Position numbers and translations under genes: made by a program. From an uncultured Oceanobacter sp. (GTDB taxonomy: Bacteria; Pseudomonadota; Gammaproteobacteria; Pseudomonadales; Oceanobacteraceae): a stretch of 64,000 nucleotides of DNA. Under the pieces are notes generated by a model. That model did not search any database. It was not told where the DNA came from and worked only from the letters and a program-made list of their open reading frames with translations. The stretch lies in NCBI GenBank assembly GCA_913061185.1, contig CAJXTI010000007.1:1-64000 (forward strand), given 5' to 3'. This document shows, in pieces, positions 49,630-58,788 of the stretch; position 1 is the first letter of the stretch, and every line of letters starts with the position of its first letter.

Positions 49630-49656
49630 TTGACCTGTAAAGGGGTGATCTATAAT
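49630..49656 (+). promoter_or_regulatory. Promoter of the tRNA cluster
   Basis: TTGACC at 49630-49635 and TATAAT at 49651-49656 (15-base spacing; TAATAT two bases on would give 17), followed by a GC-rich discriminator (GCGCAGCC). This is typical of growth-rate-controlled stable-RNA promoters. It lies about 55 bases before the first tRNA. Confidence 0.72.
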
Positions 49657-49712
49657 ATGCGCAGCCACTTGAGGGGGTTGGTCGAAACACTGACTACTTT
49701 CAGGTTGTGTGA

Positions 49713-49789
49713 CGGGGTATAGCGCAGTCTGGTAGCGCGCCTGGTTTGGGACCAGGATGTCGGGAGTTCGAATCTCTCTACCCCGACCA
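49713..49789 (+). tRNA. tRNA-Pro (anticodon TGG)
   Basis: 77 bases with encoded CCA. The acceptor stem is CGGGGTA/TACCCCG, the anticodon loop TTTGGGA and the T-arm contains GTTCGAATC. First of three tRNAs in a row. Confidence 0.97.
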
Positions 49790-49815
49790 TTTAATCTAAA
49801 TGGTTAGATGGACAT

Positions 49816-49892
49816 GCGCCCGTAGCTCAATTGGATAGAGCACCGGCCTTCTAAGCCGGGGGTTGCAGGTTCAAGCCCTGCCGGGTGCGCCA
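49816..49892 (+). tRNA. tRNA-Arg (anticodon TCT)
   Basis: 77 bases with encoded CCA. The acceptor stem is GCGCCCG/CGGGTGC, the anticodon loop CTTCTAA between CCGGC and GCCGG, and the T-arm has GGTTCAAGCC. Reads AGA and AGG codons. Confidence 0.97.
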
Positions 49893-49916
49893 TCAAGGCA
49901 TCCCGAGCATTGATAT

Positions 49917-49993
49917 GGTGGCCGTAGCTCAGTCGGTAGAGTCCAGGATTGTGATTCCTGTTGTCGCGGGTTCGATCCCCGTCGGCCACCCCA
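49917..49993 (+). tRNA. tRNA-His (anticodon GTG)
   Basis: 77 bases including the extra 5' G characteristic of tRNA-His (GGTGGCCG paired with CGGCCACC) and encoded CCA. The anticodon stem-loop is CAGGATTGTGATTCCTG. Confidence 0.97.
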
Positions 49994-50370
49994 CTTATCA
50001 AGCATATTCAGCAGTATCTACCGACTTGGCCGCCCAGGCTTGGGTGTATCTGTTCGATGGTTACTCCTCTGTTTTAATCTTCAGCTTTTCTCATCATTTT
50101 TTGTTCAGGTTTTCTGCGGTCGTTATTGACGGTCATTACTTTATGGCTCGCCTTGACCAGTCCGCCGGGATGCTGTTTTTGCCATGTTCCGTACCCAGTC
50201 ATTCGTCTTGTTTTTTCGTTTTGTGTTTTGCCTGTGATGGCAATTTGCAGCGGTTTGTTTTCTCTCGTTTATTCGTCCTCTGGCTTGCGCTATACTTCGC
50301 GGCTTTCTGAATTGATGACCGGCGTTTGTCCGGTAGTGATCGTAAAAAACACTTTATCTGAGAGGCATCT
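49994..50370 (+). other. Spacer between tRNA-His and tig
   Basis: 377 bases without a supported gene or further tRNA. It is T-rich in the first half. A likely -10 for tig (TATACT at 50291-50296, with TTTATT 17 bases upstream) precedes the gene by about 75 bases. Confidence 0.4.
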
Positions 50371-51681
50371 ATGCAAGTGTCCATCGAGACAACCAGTGGT
50401 CTTCAGCGTTGTATGACTATTGGCGTTCCTGCTGCGGAAGTAGAACAAAAAGTAACAGCAGAACTGAAGAAACTGGCCAAAGGTCGTCGTATTGATGGTT
50501 TTCGCCCAGGCAAGGTTCCTCCTGCAGTGATCAAGCGCATGTTCGGTCAGCAAGCTCGTTACGAAGCCATCTACCAGCAAATGCAGCAGTCTTTTTTCCA
50601 GACGGTGCAAGAGCAAGGAGTCAAGCTGGCAGGAATGCCAAGTTTTGAGCCTGTCGTCAATGAAGATGGCAAGGATTTGGAATTCAAGGCCACGTTCGAA
50701 GTGTATCCCGAGGTGGTTCTGGGTGACTTCTCAACCATCTCCGTTGAGCAAAAAACCGCTGCCGTCACTGACGAAGACATGGAAAAGATGGTGGATACCC
50801 TGCGTCAGCAGAACACCACTTGGTCAGAAACGGATGCGGCCGCTGAAGACGGTGATCGCGTAGTCATCGACTTTGAAGGTTTTGTCGATGGTGAAGCCTT
50901 TGATGGCGGCAAGGCCAGTGGCCACACGCTGACATTGGGTTCCGGTTCAATGATTCCTGGTTTTGAAGAGGCAATTGTCGGCTTTGTCGCTGGCGATGAG
51001 AAAACTATTGATGTGAACTTCCCTGAGGATTACCACAAGGAAGAGCTGAAAGGTAAGCCTGCACAATTCAAAATTACTGTGCAAAAAGTCGAAAAGGGCG
51101 AGCTGCCCGAGATGAATGAAACGTTCTTCAGCTCATTCGGTGTTGAAACTGCAGATGAAGCTGAATTCCGCGTTGAGATTCGCACCAATATGGAACGCGA
51201 ACTAAAGCGCGCTTTGCGTACTCTGACCAAGCAACAGGTGATTGATGCTCTGGTTGCTGGTAATGAGATTGATGCACCTACGCCTCTGGTTGATCAGGAA
51301 ATCGATCGCCTGCGACAGCAGGCTGTCAAGCAGTTTGGCGGCCAAATGGATGCTTCACAGCTGCCTGCAGAGATTTTCAAGGGCCAGGCTGAGCAACGCG
51401 TCAAGGTTGGCTTGTTGATGAGTGCTGCGATTGAAGCGGCAGACATGAAGCCTTCCGAAGAAAAAGTGGCAGAGCTGATTGAAGAGATCGCTTCAACGTA
51501 TCAAGAGCCTGAACAGGTACGTGAGTATTATTCAACTAATGCAGAGCAAAAGGCCCAGGTAGAATCTCTGGCGCTGGAAGATCAGCTGATTGAAAAAGTC
51601 CTGGCTGCAGCGACTGTTTCTGTGGTTGAAACCTCATACGAAGACGTGATTCGTTCTGCCAATGCCAACCAAGCAATGTAA
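50371..51681 (+). CDS. tig: Trigger factor
   Basis: 436 residues, with GAGAGG before the ATG. The N-terminal ribosome-binding domain has the signature GFRPGKVPPAVI. The FKBP-like isomerase domain is at about 150-245 (GDRVVIDFEGFVDGEAFDGG), and a helical C-terminal chaperone arm follows. It binds nascent chains at the ribosome exit. A hairpin terminator follows, then clpP. Confidence 0.96.
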   Translation: MQVSIETTSGLQRCMTIGVPAAEVEQKVTAELKKLAKGRRIDGFRPGKVPPAVIKRMFGQQARYEAIYQQMQQSFFQTVQEQGVKLAGMPSFEPVVNEDGKDLEFKATFEVYPEVVLGDFSTISVEQKTAAVTDEDMEKMVDTLRQQNTTWSETDAAAEDGDRVVIDFEGFVDGEAFDGGKASGHTLTLGSGSMIPGFEEAIVGFVAGDEKTIDVNFPEDYHKEELKGKPAQFKITVQKVEKGELPEMNETFFSSFGVETADEAEFRVEIRTNMERELKRALRTLTKQQVIDALVAGNEIDAPTPLVDQEIDRLRQQAVKQFGGQMDASQLPAEIFKGQAEQRVKVGLLMSAAIEAADMKPSEEKVAELIEEIASTYQEPEQVREYYSTNAEQKAQVESLALEDQLIEKVLAAATVSVVETSYEDVIRSANANQAM

Positions 51682-51730
51682 TAGTTGGTATTTTGGGGAC
51701 TGACATACTCGTCTCCAATGGCTAAACTCG

Positions 51731-51759
51731 AAAACAGCCGCTAAATAGCGGCTGTTTTT
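51731..51759 (+). terminator. Terminator after tig
   Basis: AAAACAGCCGCT-AAAT-AGCGGCTGTTTTT: a stem of 12 base pairs with a 4-base loop and a run of T. Confidence 0.93.
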
Positions 51760-51802
51760 GTAATAATGGTTCGATACTGGTTTTGTATGGGAGTAATGCT
51801 TT

Positions 51803-52429
51803 ATGAATGATCAATTCACTCAGGGATCAGAAGTGATTCAGAATGCCCTGGTTCCTATGGTAGTAGAGCAGTCTGCTCGCGGCGAGCGCTCTTACGACAT
51901 TTATTCCCGCCTGCTGAAGGAACGGGTGATTTTTTTGGTGGGGCCTGTTGAAGATCACATGGCCAACCTGGTGGTTGCCCAGCTGCTGTTTCTTGAGTCT
52001 GAAAATCCGGATAAGGATATTCATCTGTATATCAACTCGCCAGGTGGTTCGGTATCAGCAGGTTTGTCGATTTATGACACCATGCAGTTTATCAAGCCGG
52101 ACGTCAGCACCATGGTGATTGGGCAGGCATGCAGTATGGGGGCTTTCCTGCTGGCTGCTGGCGCGGCGGGTAAACGCTACAGTGTACCAAACTCACGAGT
52201 AATGATTCACCAGCCAAGCGGTGGTGCTCAGGGACAGGCAACGGATATCCAGATTCATGCCCGTAATATTCAGCATACCAAGGAACGCTTGAACCGGATT
52301 CTGGCTCATCATACCGGCCAGAGTTACGACACCATTGCTGCCGATACCGAGCGAGACAACTTCATGACAGCGGATCAGGCACTCGAATATGGTCTGATTG
52401 ATAAGGTTTTGACCCATCGAGGTCAATAA
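51803..52429 (+). CDS. clpP: ATP-dependent Clp protease proteolytic subunit ClpP
   Basis: 208 residues. The catalytic triad is visible: Ser in [13 protein letters not shown] (about residue 111), His in [10 protein letters not shown] (about 136) and Asp in DTERDNFM (about 185). The short N-terminal propeptide is normal. It forms the 14-subunit chamber fed by ClpX, whose gene is next. Confidence 0.97.
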   Translation: MNDQFTQGSEVIQNALVPMVVEQSARGERSYDIYSRLLKERVIFLVGPVEDHMANLVVAQLLFLESENPDKDIHLYINSPGGSVSAGLSIYDTMQFIKPDVSTMVIGQACSMGAFLLAAGAAGKRYSVPNSRVMIHQPSGGAQGQATDIQIHARNIQHTKERLNRILAHHTGQSYDTIAADTERDNFMTADQALEYGLIDKVLTHRGQ

Positions 52430-52454
52430 ATTTTGCCTGACATGGGGTGGGAGG

Positions 52455-52484
52455 CTTGAAACCTGGCCAGTGTGCACCTATATA
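52455..52484 (+). promoter_or_regulatory. Promoter of clpX, sigma-70 and possibly sigma-32
   Basis: TTGAAA (52456-52461) and TATATA (52479-52484) are 17 bases apart, a good sigma-70 pair. The same DNA also reads CTTGAAA-N13-CACCTAT, close to the heat-shock pattern CTTGAAA-N13-CCCCAT. Confidence 0.6.
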
Positions 52485-52515
52485 TGAATGCTATGTACCA
52501 GAATGAGGCAGTCGA

Positions 52516-53808
52516 ATGACCGACGATACTAAAGGCAAGGGCGAAGACGGCGGCAAGCTGCTCTACTGTTCGTTTTGCGGTAAGAGTCAGCATGAAGTGC
52601 GCAAGCTGATTGCCGGGCCTTCGGTGTTTATTTGCGATGAGTGTGTTGATCTTTGTAATGACATTATTCGCGAAGAAGTCCAGGAAGCCGATAACAAGGG
52701 CAGTTCTGACAAACTACCTACGCCACAGGAAATTCGTCTGACTCTGGATGAATACGTTATCGGTCAGGATAAAGCCAAGGTAGTTCTGGCGGTAGCGGTT
52801 TATAACCACTACAAACGCCTGCGCTTTGGCGAGGGCAAGGGAAAAGGCGATGTCGAGCTGTCTAAAAGTAATATCCTGCTGATTGGCCCAACGGGTAGCG
52901 GCAAGACTTTACTGGCAGAGACGCTGGCACGTCTGCTGAATGTGCCGTTCACAATTGCTGATGCAACCACGCTGACAGAAGCCGGTTACGTTGGTGAAGA
53001 TGTGGAAAATATCATTCAGAAACTGCTGCAGAAGTGTGATTACGACGTTGAGCGTGCTCAGCGCGGAATTGTCTATATTGATGAAATTGACAAAATTTCA
53101 CGCAAGTCTGACAACCCGTCAATTACTCGTGATGTTTCGGGCGAAGGGGTTCAGCAAGCGTTGCTGAAGCTTGTCGAGGGGACCGTTGCATCCGTGCCGC
53201 CACAAGGTGGTCGAAAACACCCGCAGCAAGAATTCCTGCAGGTCGACACCTCCAATATCCTGTTTATTTGTGGCGGGGCATTTGCCGGGTTGGATCAGAT
53301 CATTCGTGATCGATCGGAACGTAGTTCGATTGGTTTTGTCGCAACCGTAAAAGGCAAGGAAGACCAAAAATCGATTGGTGCTGCCTTGCGTGAAGTAGAA
53401 CCGGTCGATCTGGTCAAGTTCGGTCTGATTCCTGAATTTATTGGCCGTTTGCCAGTGGTGGCAACACTGGATGAACTCGACAAGGACGCCCTGATTCGAA
53501 TTCTTACCGAGCCGAAAAATTCTCTTGTTCGCCAATTCCAGAAACTGTTCGAAATGGAATCGGTAGAGCTTGAGATTCGTGACTCTGCTCTGGATGCCAT
53601 TGCCAATTGTGCGATGGAGCGAAAGACCGGCGCACGGGGCTTGCGGTCAATACTAGAGGGAGCGTTGCTACAGACCATGTACCGCGTTCCTTCTGAGCCT
53701 GATATTGCCAAGGTCGTCATCGAAGATACTGTCATTAATGGTATTGCCGAGCCGATCATGATTTATGAGGGTGGTGATGTTGCTCGGGCTTCTTCAGAAA
53801 ACGATTGA
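52516..53808 (+). CDS. clpX: ATP-dependent Clp protease ATPase subunit ClpX
   Basis: 430 residues. The N-terminal zinc domain has [17 protein letters not shown] and CDECVDLC. The AAA+ core has Walker [15 protein letters not shown] and Walker [12 protein letters not shown], the pore loop GYVGEDVEN and the sensor 2 region [11 protein letters not shown]. It unfolds tagged proteins into ClpP. Confidence 0.97.
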   Translation: MTDDTKGKGEDGGKLLYCSFCGKSQHEVRKLIAGPSVFICDECVDLCNDIIREEVQEADNKGSSDKLPTPQEIRLTLDEYVIGQDKAKVVLAVAVYNHYKRLRFGEGKGKGDVELSKSNILLIGPTGSGKTLLAETLARLLNVPFTIADATTLTEAGYVGEDVENIIQKLLQKCDYDVERAQRGIVYIDEIDKISRKSDNPSITRDVSGEGVQQALLKLVEGTVASVPPQGGRKHPQQEFLQVDTSNILFICGGAFAGLDQIIRDRSERSSIGFVATVKGKEDQKSIGAALREVEPVDLVKFGLIPEFIGRLPVVATLDELDKDALIRILTEPKNSLVRQFQKLFEMESVELEIRDSALDAIANCAMERKTGARGLRSILEGALLQTMYRVPSEPDIAKVVIEDTVINGIAEPIMIYEGGDVARASSEND

Positions 53809-53819
53809 TGCCTACCCAA

Positions 53820-53860
53820 AAATAAATAAAAAGGAGCCAATGGCTCCTTTTTATTTATTT
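53820..53860 (+). terminator. Terminator after clpX
   Basis: A symmetrical hairpin with AAAAAGGAGCC-AAT-GGCTCCTTTTT at its core, extended by AT pairs to a 19-base stem. Confidence 0.92.
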
Positions 53861-53864
53861 GTCG

Positions 53865-53892
53865 CTTGTTTTTGGTAGTCGAAGCCCCCACT
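53865..53892 (+). promoter_or_regulatory. Candidate heat-shock (sigma-32) promoter of lon
   Basis: CTTGTTT (53865-53871), a 14-base spacer, then CCCCACT (53886-53892), matching the CTTGAAA / CCCCAT pattern at most positions. It lies 36 bases before lon, a gene known to belong to the heat-shock regulon. Confidence 0.5.
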
Positions 53893-53927
53893 CTCAGAAT
53901 ATTGCTTTGTAGCAGAGACCTAATCTG

Positions 53928-56318
53928 ATGAATCAAGAAGTGTTACCTCTCCTGCCACTACGTGATGTAGTGGTCTTTCCCGCTATGGTTATTCCCCTGT
54001 TTGTGGGGCGGGAAAAATCAATCAATGCTCTGGAAGAAGCGATGGCGGGTGATAAACGCATCATGCTTGTTGCCCAGAAGGACGCGGCCGATGACGCGCC
54101 TGGTATTGATGGGCTGCATTCCGTCGGTACAGTGGCGACCATTTTGCAGTTGCTGCGCCTTCCTGATGGAACGGTCAAGGTGCTGGTCGAAGGTGAAGAG
54201 CGGGCCACGCTGGAGCGCCTGATCGATGAAAGCGATCTGTTTCGTGGTCAGGTGCTGCCAGCCGGGACGCGAATACCCGATGAGCGTGAGAACGAGATTC
54301 TGACTCGCTCACTGACCGGCCATTTTGAACAGTACGTACAGCTGTCGAAAAAAGTCCCCAGTGAAGTGCTTTCCACTATTTCCGGCGTCGAAGATGTCAG
54401 TCGCCTGAGTGACACCATTGCCGCACATATCTCTCTCAAGCTGGAAGAAAAGCAGGAAGTGCTTGAGATGTTTGATCCGAAAGAGCGGGTTGAGCACTTG
54501 ATGGAGCTGATGGAATCTGAAATTGATTTGCTCAAGGTCGAAAAGCGTATTCGCGGCCGGGTCAAAAAGCAGATGGAAAAAAGTCAACGTGAGTACTATC
54601 TGAATGAGCAAATGAAAGCCATTCAGAAAGAACTGGGCGACCTTGAAGATGGCGGCAACGAGTTTGATGAGCTGGCTGAGAAAATTGAAACCGTCGGCCT
54701 GACTCGCGAAGCAAAGGAAAAGGCTGAAGCAGAATTACGCAAGTTGCGCATGATGTCACCGATGTCGGCTGAGGCCTCAGTCGTTCGAGGCTATCTTGAC
54801 TGGGTATTGAACCTCCCCTGGAAAAAACGCTCACGCCTCAATCACGATCTGATACGTGCCAAAGAGATACTTGATTCCGATCACTATGGTCTGGAAGAGG
54901 TTAAGGAGCGGATCCTTGAGTATTTGGCGGTGCAGAATCGTGTCAAGAAAGTAAAGGGTGCAGTTCTGTGCCTGGTCGGGCCTCCAGGTGTCGGCAAGAC
55001 TTCTCTTGGCAAATCGATTGCGCGGGCAACTAACCGGCAGTTTACGCGTATGTCGCTGGGCGGAGTTCGGGATGAAGCCGAAATTCGTGGCCATCGTCGT
55101 ACTTATATTGGCTCAATGCCGGGCAAGCTGGTACAACGCATGACCAAGGTCGGCGTACGTAACCCTTTGTTCTTGCTGGATGAAATCGACAAAATGGGGA
55201 TGGATCATCGCGGTGATCCGGCTTCTGCGCTGCTGGAAGTGCTTGATCCTGAGCAAAACAACACCTTTGCCGATCATTACCTTGAGGTTGATTATGACCT
55301 CTCCGATGTGATGTTTGTCTGTACCTCGAACAGCATGAATATTCCTGGCCCGTTACTGGATCGTATGGAAGTCATCCGCATTCCCGGCTATACCGAAGCG
55401 GAGAAGGTTCATATTGCCCAGCGCTATTTGTTACCTAAACAGATTAAGCAAAATGGTTTGAAAACGGATGAAATTGAGCTTCCGGAAACTCAATTACGCA
55501 GCATTATTCGCCACTACACACGTGAAGCGGGTGTTCGTGGTCTTGAAAGAGAACTGGCCAAGTTGTGTCGCCGTGTCGTCAAGGCAAACATGCTTGATCA
55601 GACCACGACAACACGCGTGATTACCGAAGAACTGCTGGAAGAATATCTTGGTGTCACCAAGTATCGCTACGGCCTTGCGGGTGTCAGTAATCAGGTGGGA
55701 CAGGTAACAGGACTTGCCTGGACCTCCGTAGGTGGTGAATTGTTGACGCTTGAGGCTGCAGCAACCGCTGGCAAGGGTCGTATTATCAAGACAGGCTCGT
55801 TGGGTGATGTAATGCAGGAGTCCATTCAGGCAGCTCTGACGGTCGTTAGAAGCCGTGCTGAAAGCTTGGGGATTAATGCGGAATTTTTTGAAAAGAATGA
55901 CATTCATGTGCATGTGCCGGAAGGTGCTACACCCAAGGACGGCCCAAGTGCTGGCATTGGGATGGCAACAGCGCTGGCATCTGTCCTGACGGGTATTCCG
56001 GTTAAGGCCGAAGTAGCCATGACGGGTGAGATTACCCTGAGGGGCAAAGTGCTGGCGATTGGAGGATTAAAAGAAAAGTTGCTCGCCGCACATCGCGGTG
56101 GCATCAAGACGGTTATTATCCCCAAGGAAAACGAAAAAGACCTTAGGGATATACCGGAAAACATCAAGCAAGACCTGAAGGTCATTGCTGTAGACTGGAT
56201 CGACGAGGTTCTGGATTTGGCGCTTGAGTCAAGCCCGGATGGTGTTTCTGCGCCAATTGTTCCGACAGAAGATGCAAGCGTCAGTAAGGACGAGGGTTCT
56301 CGCCCAAAGACGCATTGA
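53928..56318 (+). CDS. lon: ATP-dependent protease Lon
   Basis: 796 residues. The N-terminal substrate-binding domain opens [19 protein letters not shown]. The AAA+ module has Walker [14 protein letters not shown] near residue 350 and Walker [12 protein letters not shown]. The protease domain has the catalytic Ser in [11 protein letters not shown] (about residue 677) and the Lys in [15 protein letters not shown]. The C-terminal 30 residues are polar and variable. It degrades misfolded and regulatory proteins. hupB follows, as in most gammaproteobacteria. Confidence 0.97.
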   Translation: MNQEVLPLLPLRDVVVFPAMVIPLFVGREKSINALEEAMAGDKRIMLVAQKDAADDAPGIDGLHSVGTVATILQLLRLPDGTVKVLVEGEERATLERLIDESDLFRGQVLPAGTRIPDERENEILTRSLTGHFEQYVQLSKKVPSEVLSTISGVEDVSRLSDTIAAHISLKLEEKQEVLEMFDPKERVEHLMELMESEIDLLKVEKRIRGRVKKQMEKSQREYYLNEQMKAIQKELGDLEDGGNEFDELAEKIETVGLTREAKEKAEAELRKLRMMSPMSAEASVVRGYLDWVLNLPWKKRSRLNHDLIRAKEILDSDHYGLEEVKERILEYLAVQNRVKKVKGAVLCLVGPPGVGKTSLGKSIARATNRQFTRMSLGGVRDEAEIRGHRRTYIGSMPGKLVQRMTKVGVRNPLFLLDEIDKMGMDHRGDPASALLEVLDPEQNNTFADHYLEVDYDLSDVMFVCTSNSMNIPGPLLDRMEVIRIPGYTEAEKVHIAQRYLLPKQIKQNGLKTDEIELPETQLRSIIRHYTREAGVRGLERELAKLCRRVVKANMLDQTTTTRVITEELLEEYLGVTKYRYGLAGVSNQVGQVTGLAWTSVGGELLTLEAAATAGKGRIIKTGSLGDVMQESIQAALTVVRSRAESLGINAEFFEKNDIHVHVPEGATPKDGPSAGIGMATALASVLTGIPVKAEVAMTGEITLRGKVLAIGGLKEKLLAAHRGGIKTVIIPKENEKDLRDIPENIKQDLKVIAVDWIDEVLDLALESSPDGVSAPIVPTEDASVSKDEGSRPKTH

Positions 56319-56324
56319 GTCTGC

Positions 56325-56353
56325 TTGACGGTACATAACCCAGTTGGTATAAA
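56325..56353 (+). promoter_or_regulatory. Promoter of hupB
   Basis: TTGACG (56325-56330) and TATAAA (56348-56353) with exact 17-base spacing, starting seven bases after the lon stop. It gives hupB its own strong transcription with a leader of about 75 bases. Confidence 0.72.
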
Positions 56354-56434
56354 TCGACGCTCTTGAATTTCCTGTAGCGATCGCCCAGTCGCATAACAAG
56401 AATCTAATACTGCACACAGAGTGAGGGGATAAGT

Positions 56435-56707
56435 GTGAATAAGTCCGAGTTAATCGACGCCATTGCCGCATCAGCTGATATTCCAAAGGCAGCTGCTGGT
56501 CGCGCACTGGATGCCATGATCGAAAGTGTTGGTACTGCGTTAAAAGAGGGTGATCAGGTTGCCCTGGTTGGTTTTGGTACATTTATGGTGAAAGAGCGTG
56601 CAGAGCGTACTGGCCGTAACCCTCAAACAGGTGAGCCCATTCAAATCAAGGCAGCCAAGGTTCCTGGTTTCAAGCCAGGAAAAGCGCTTAAAGATGCAGT
56701 CAACTGA
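56435..56707 (+). CDS. hupB: DNA-binding protein HU-beta
   Basis: 90 residues starting at GTG 56435, with GAGGGG upstream. The sequence [18 protein letters not shown] and the DNA-clasping arm [20 protein letters not shown] are classic HU. It compacts and bends the chromosome without sequence preference. Confidence 0.97.
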   Translation: MNKSELIDAIAASADIPKAAAGRALDAMIESVGTALKEGDQVALVGFGTFMVKERAERTGRNPQTGEPIQIKAAKVPGFKPGKALKDAVN

Positions 56708-56812
56708 TTTATCTGGTTTGATCTGGTAAGTTGGTTGGTTGATAGGCGGTCTGGCATGCCGGACGGGGTAATAACAGAAGACGTTGATGTTTAGCTGTTT
56801 TTATCCACCCAG

Positions 56813-56845
56813 AAAAAGAGCGCATCCTGGATGCGCTTTTTTTTA
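56813..56845 (+). terminator. Terminator after hupB
   Basis: AGCGCATC-CTG-GATGCGCT stem (56819-56837) followed by TTTTTTT, with a matching A run before it. Confidence 0.92.
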
Positions 56846-56874
56846 TGTTGCTGTAGCGAATACCTGGAGGAACC

Positions 56875-58710
56875 ATGCTACAAACAATGCGTGATAATGC
56901 TCAGGGCATTATTGCCAAGGTCATCGTGTTTTTTATTATCTTCGTTTTCGCCCTTTGGGGGGTCGAGAGCATTGTCAATATCGGGTCTGGCGATACGCCG
57001 GTTGCTGAAGTTGGTGATATCAAGGTGTCGGAACCTGAAGTTCAACGGGTGATCGAACAGCAAAAAGCCAACCTGCGTCGTCAGTTTGGCGAGCAGTTTG
57101 ATGAAAACCTGTTTAACGACCAACTGTTGCGCCAATCGGCTATTGAACAGCTGATTCAGCAGAATGTGGATGCCGTTCAGGCCGATCGTCTGGGCTTGTA
57201 TGCAGCCTCTGCTGTTGTCGATGAAGCCATTGTCAATATTCCGGCCTTTCAGCTGGATGGTCGTTTCAACAAGGAACAGTTCCTTAGTGTTCTGCGTCTG
57301 AATGGCTGGACACCTTTGACCTTTCGCGCCAATCTGGCCGAAGACATCAAGGTAAATCAAGCCCGACAGGCGCTCACCATGACCTCCATTCCGACGCCGT
57401 TCCAGGCCCGCTTTGGCGCCATGCTGAATAACGAGTTGCGAACAATTTCTTACATTGAAATCCGTGCTCGCGACCTGATGGATGATATTCAGCTCACCGA
57501 CGACGATGTGCAGTCTTACTACGATGCTAACAGCTCCCGCTTTCAGACGCCGGAACAGGCCAAAGTCCGATACGTTGGCTTTGATCGTGCCGCCATGGCA
57601 GCTGATGAGAGTGTTTCTGAAGATGAGATTAGCAAGGCGTATGAAGACTATCTGAGCGATCTTTCTGAAAAAGAGCAGCGCAGTTCTCGTCATATTCTGA
57701 TTGAGGCGGGTGCTGACCGCTCCAGCGAAGAGGCACTGGCCAAAGCGAATGAACTGAAGTCCAAGCTGGATGCCGGAGCAGATTTCGCCGAGTTGGCAAA
57801 ATCGGATTCTGATGATATCGCCAGTGGCAGTAACGGTGGCGACCTTGGTTATGTTAGCCATGGGGCGTTTGTACCGGAATTTGAAGCCGCATTGTTTGCA
57901 TTGCAAAAGGGCGAAGTTTCCCAGCCGGTCAAAACCGAGTTTGGTTACCACATAATTCAGTTGCTCGACATCAAAGCGCCTGAAGCAGACAGCTTGGAGA
58001 AGCGTCATGACGAGTTGGCGGAATGGATTCGTAATGAAAAAGCCGGTCAGCAGATTGCCGAGCAAACCCAGGAATTGAGTAATCTGGCATTTTCATCGGG
58101 TTCTGTTGATGAAGTTGCTGATGCCTTGGGGCTGAAGGTTCAGGAGTCTGGTCTTTTTACCCGTGATTTTGGTGAGGGCTTTGTAGCGAGTGATGCGGTG
58201 CGCCAGCAGGCATTTGCGGAAAACATGTTGCTGGATCGGGAGTTGAGCGATCTGGTTGAAACGGAAGAGGGAGTCTATGTTTTTGCCGTCTCCGAACATG
58301 ATGAGCCGAAAACCCTGCCATTAACCGTTGTTCGTAATCAGGTTGAAAACCTGATTAAGCGCGACAAGGCTGGAGAACTGGCGCGTGCGATGGCTGACAA
58401 AATTGCAGCGGGTGAAGAAACGTCGGCAGCATGGGTATCGGTCGCGGTGAACTACTCGCAATCTGCCGAAATTCCGCGCGCTGCGCAGTCGCGGGCCTTC
58501 GCACTACAGCAGGGAGAGTTGGACGTAGTTGATGTTCAGGGTGGCGCTACCGTTGTCCGGGTTGATGCTATTCAGATTCCCGAATTGGCTGACCTGGTTG
58601 CCAGTGATGAAGAGCGAACCCAGATCGAAAATCGTTCGGCTCGTAACAGCATGACCAGTTACCGCAAGTGGTCGCAGGAAAATGTCGAGATCAAACGTCC
58701 GGGCGCCTGA
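56875..58710 (+). CDS. ppiD: Periplasmic folding chaperone PpiD
   Basis: 611 residues, with GGAGGAACC before the start. One N-terminal membrane anchor (IIAKVIVFFIIFVFALWG) is followed by a SurA-like helical domain, a parvulin domain at about 260-365 (SSRHILIEAG, GGDLGYVSHGAFVPEFEAALF, FGYHIIQLLDI) and a C-terminal helical part. It is anchored in the inner membrane near the Sec translocon and assists exported proteins. The gene ends at a bidirectional terminator. Confidence 0.95.
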   Translation: MLQTMRDNAQGIIAKVIVFFIIFVFALWGVESIVNIGSGDTPVAEVGDIKVSEPEVQRVIEQQKANLRRQFGEQFDENLFNDQLLRQSAIEQLIQQNVDAVQADRLGLYAASAVVDEAIVNIPAFQLDGRFNKEQFLSVLRLNGWTPLTFRANLAEDIKVNQARQALTMTSIPTPFQARFGAMLNNELRTISYIEIRARDLMDDIQLTDDDVQSYYDANSSRFQTPEQAKVRYVGFDRAAMAADESVSEDEISKAYEDYLSDLSEKEQRSSRHILIEAGADRSSEEALAKANELKSKLDAGADFAELAKSDSDDIASGSNGGDLGYVSHGAFVPEFEAALFALQKGEVSQPVKTEFGYHIIQLLDIKAPEADSLEKRHDELAEWIRNEKAGQQIAEQTQELSNLAFSSGSVDEVADALGLKVQESGLFTRDFGEGFVASDAVRQQAFAENMLLDRELSDLVETEEGVYVFAVSEHDEPKTLPLTVVRNQVENLIKRDKAGELARAMADKIAAGEETSAAWVSVAVNYSQSAEIPRAAQSRAFALQQGELDVVDVQGGATVVRVDAIQIPELADLVASDEERTQIENRSARNSMTSYRKWSQENVEIKRPGA

Positions 58711-58732
58711 TTCGAACCGGTACGTCAAGAAA

Positions 58733-58770
58733 ACAAAAAAGCCCGCGTTGATTGCGGGCTTTTTTGTTTT
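58733..58770. terminator. Bidirectional terminator between ppiD and the ETF-QO gene
   Basis: GCCCGC-GTTGATT-GCGGGC with an A run before and a T run after (AAAAAA / TTTTTT), usable from both sides. Confidence 0.93.
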
Positions 58771-58788
58771 TACCGATCTGGCGGGGGA

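Noticed and set aside
56878-58065. Minus-strand open frame of 395 codons opposite ppiD
   Set aside because: Antisense shadow of ppiD without family resemblance.
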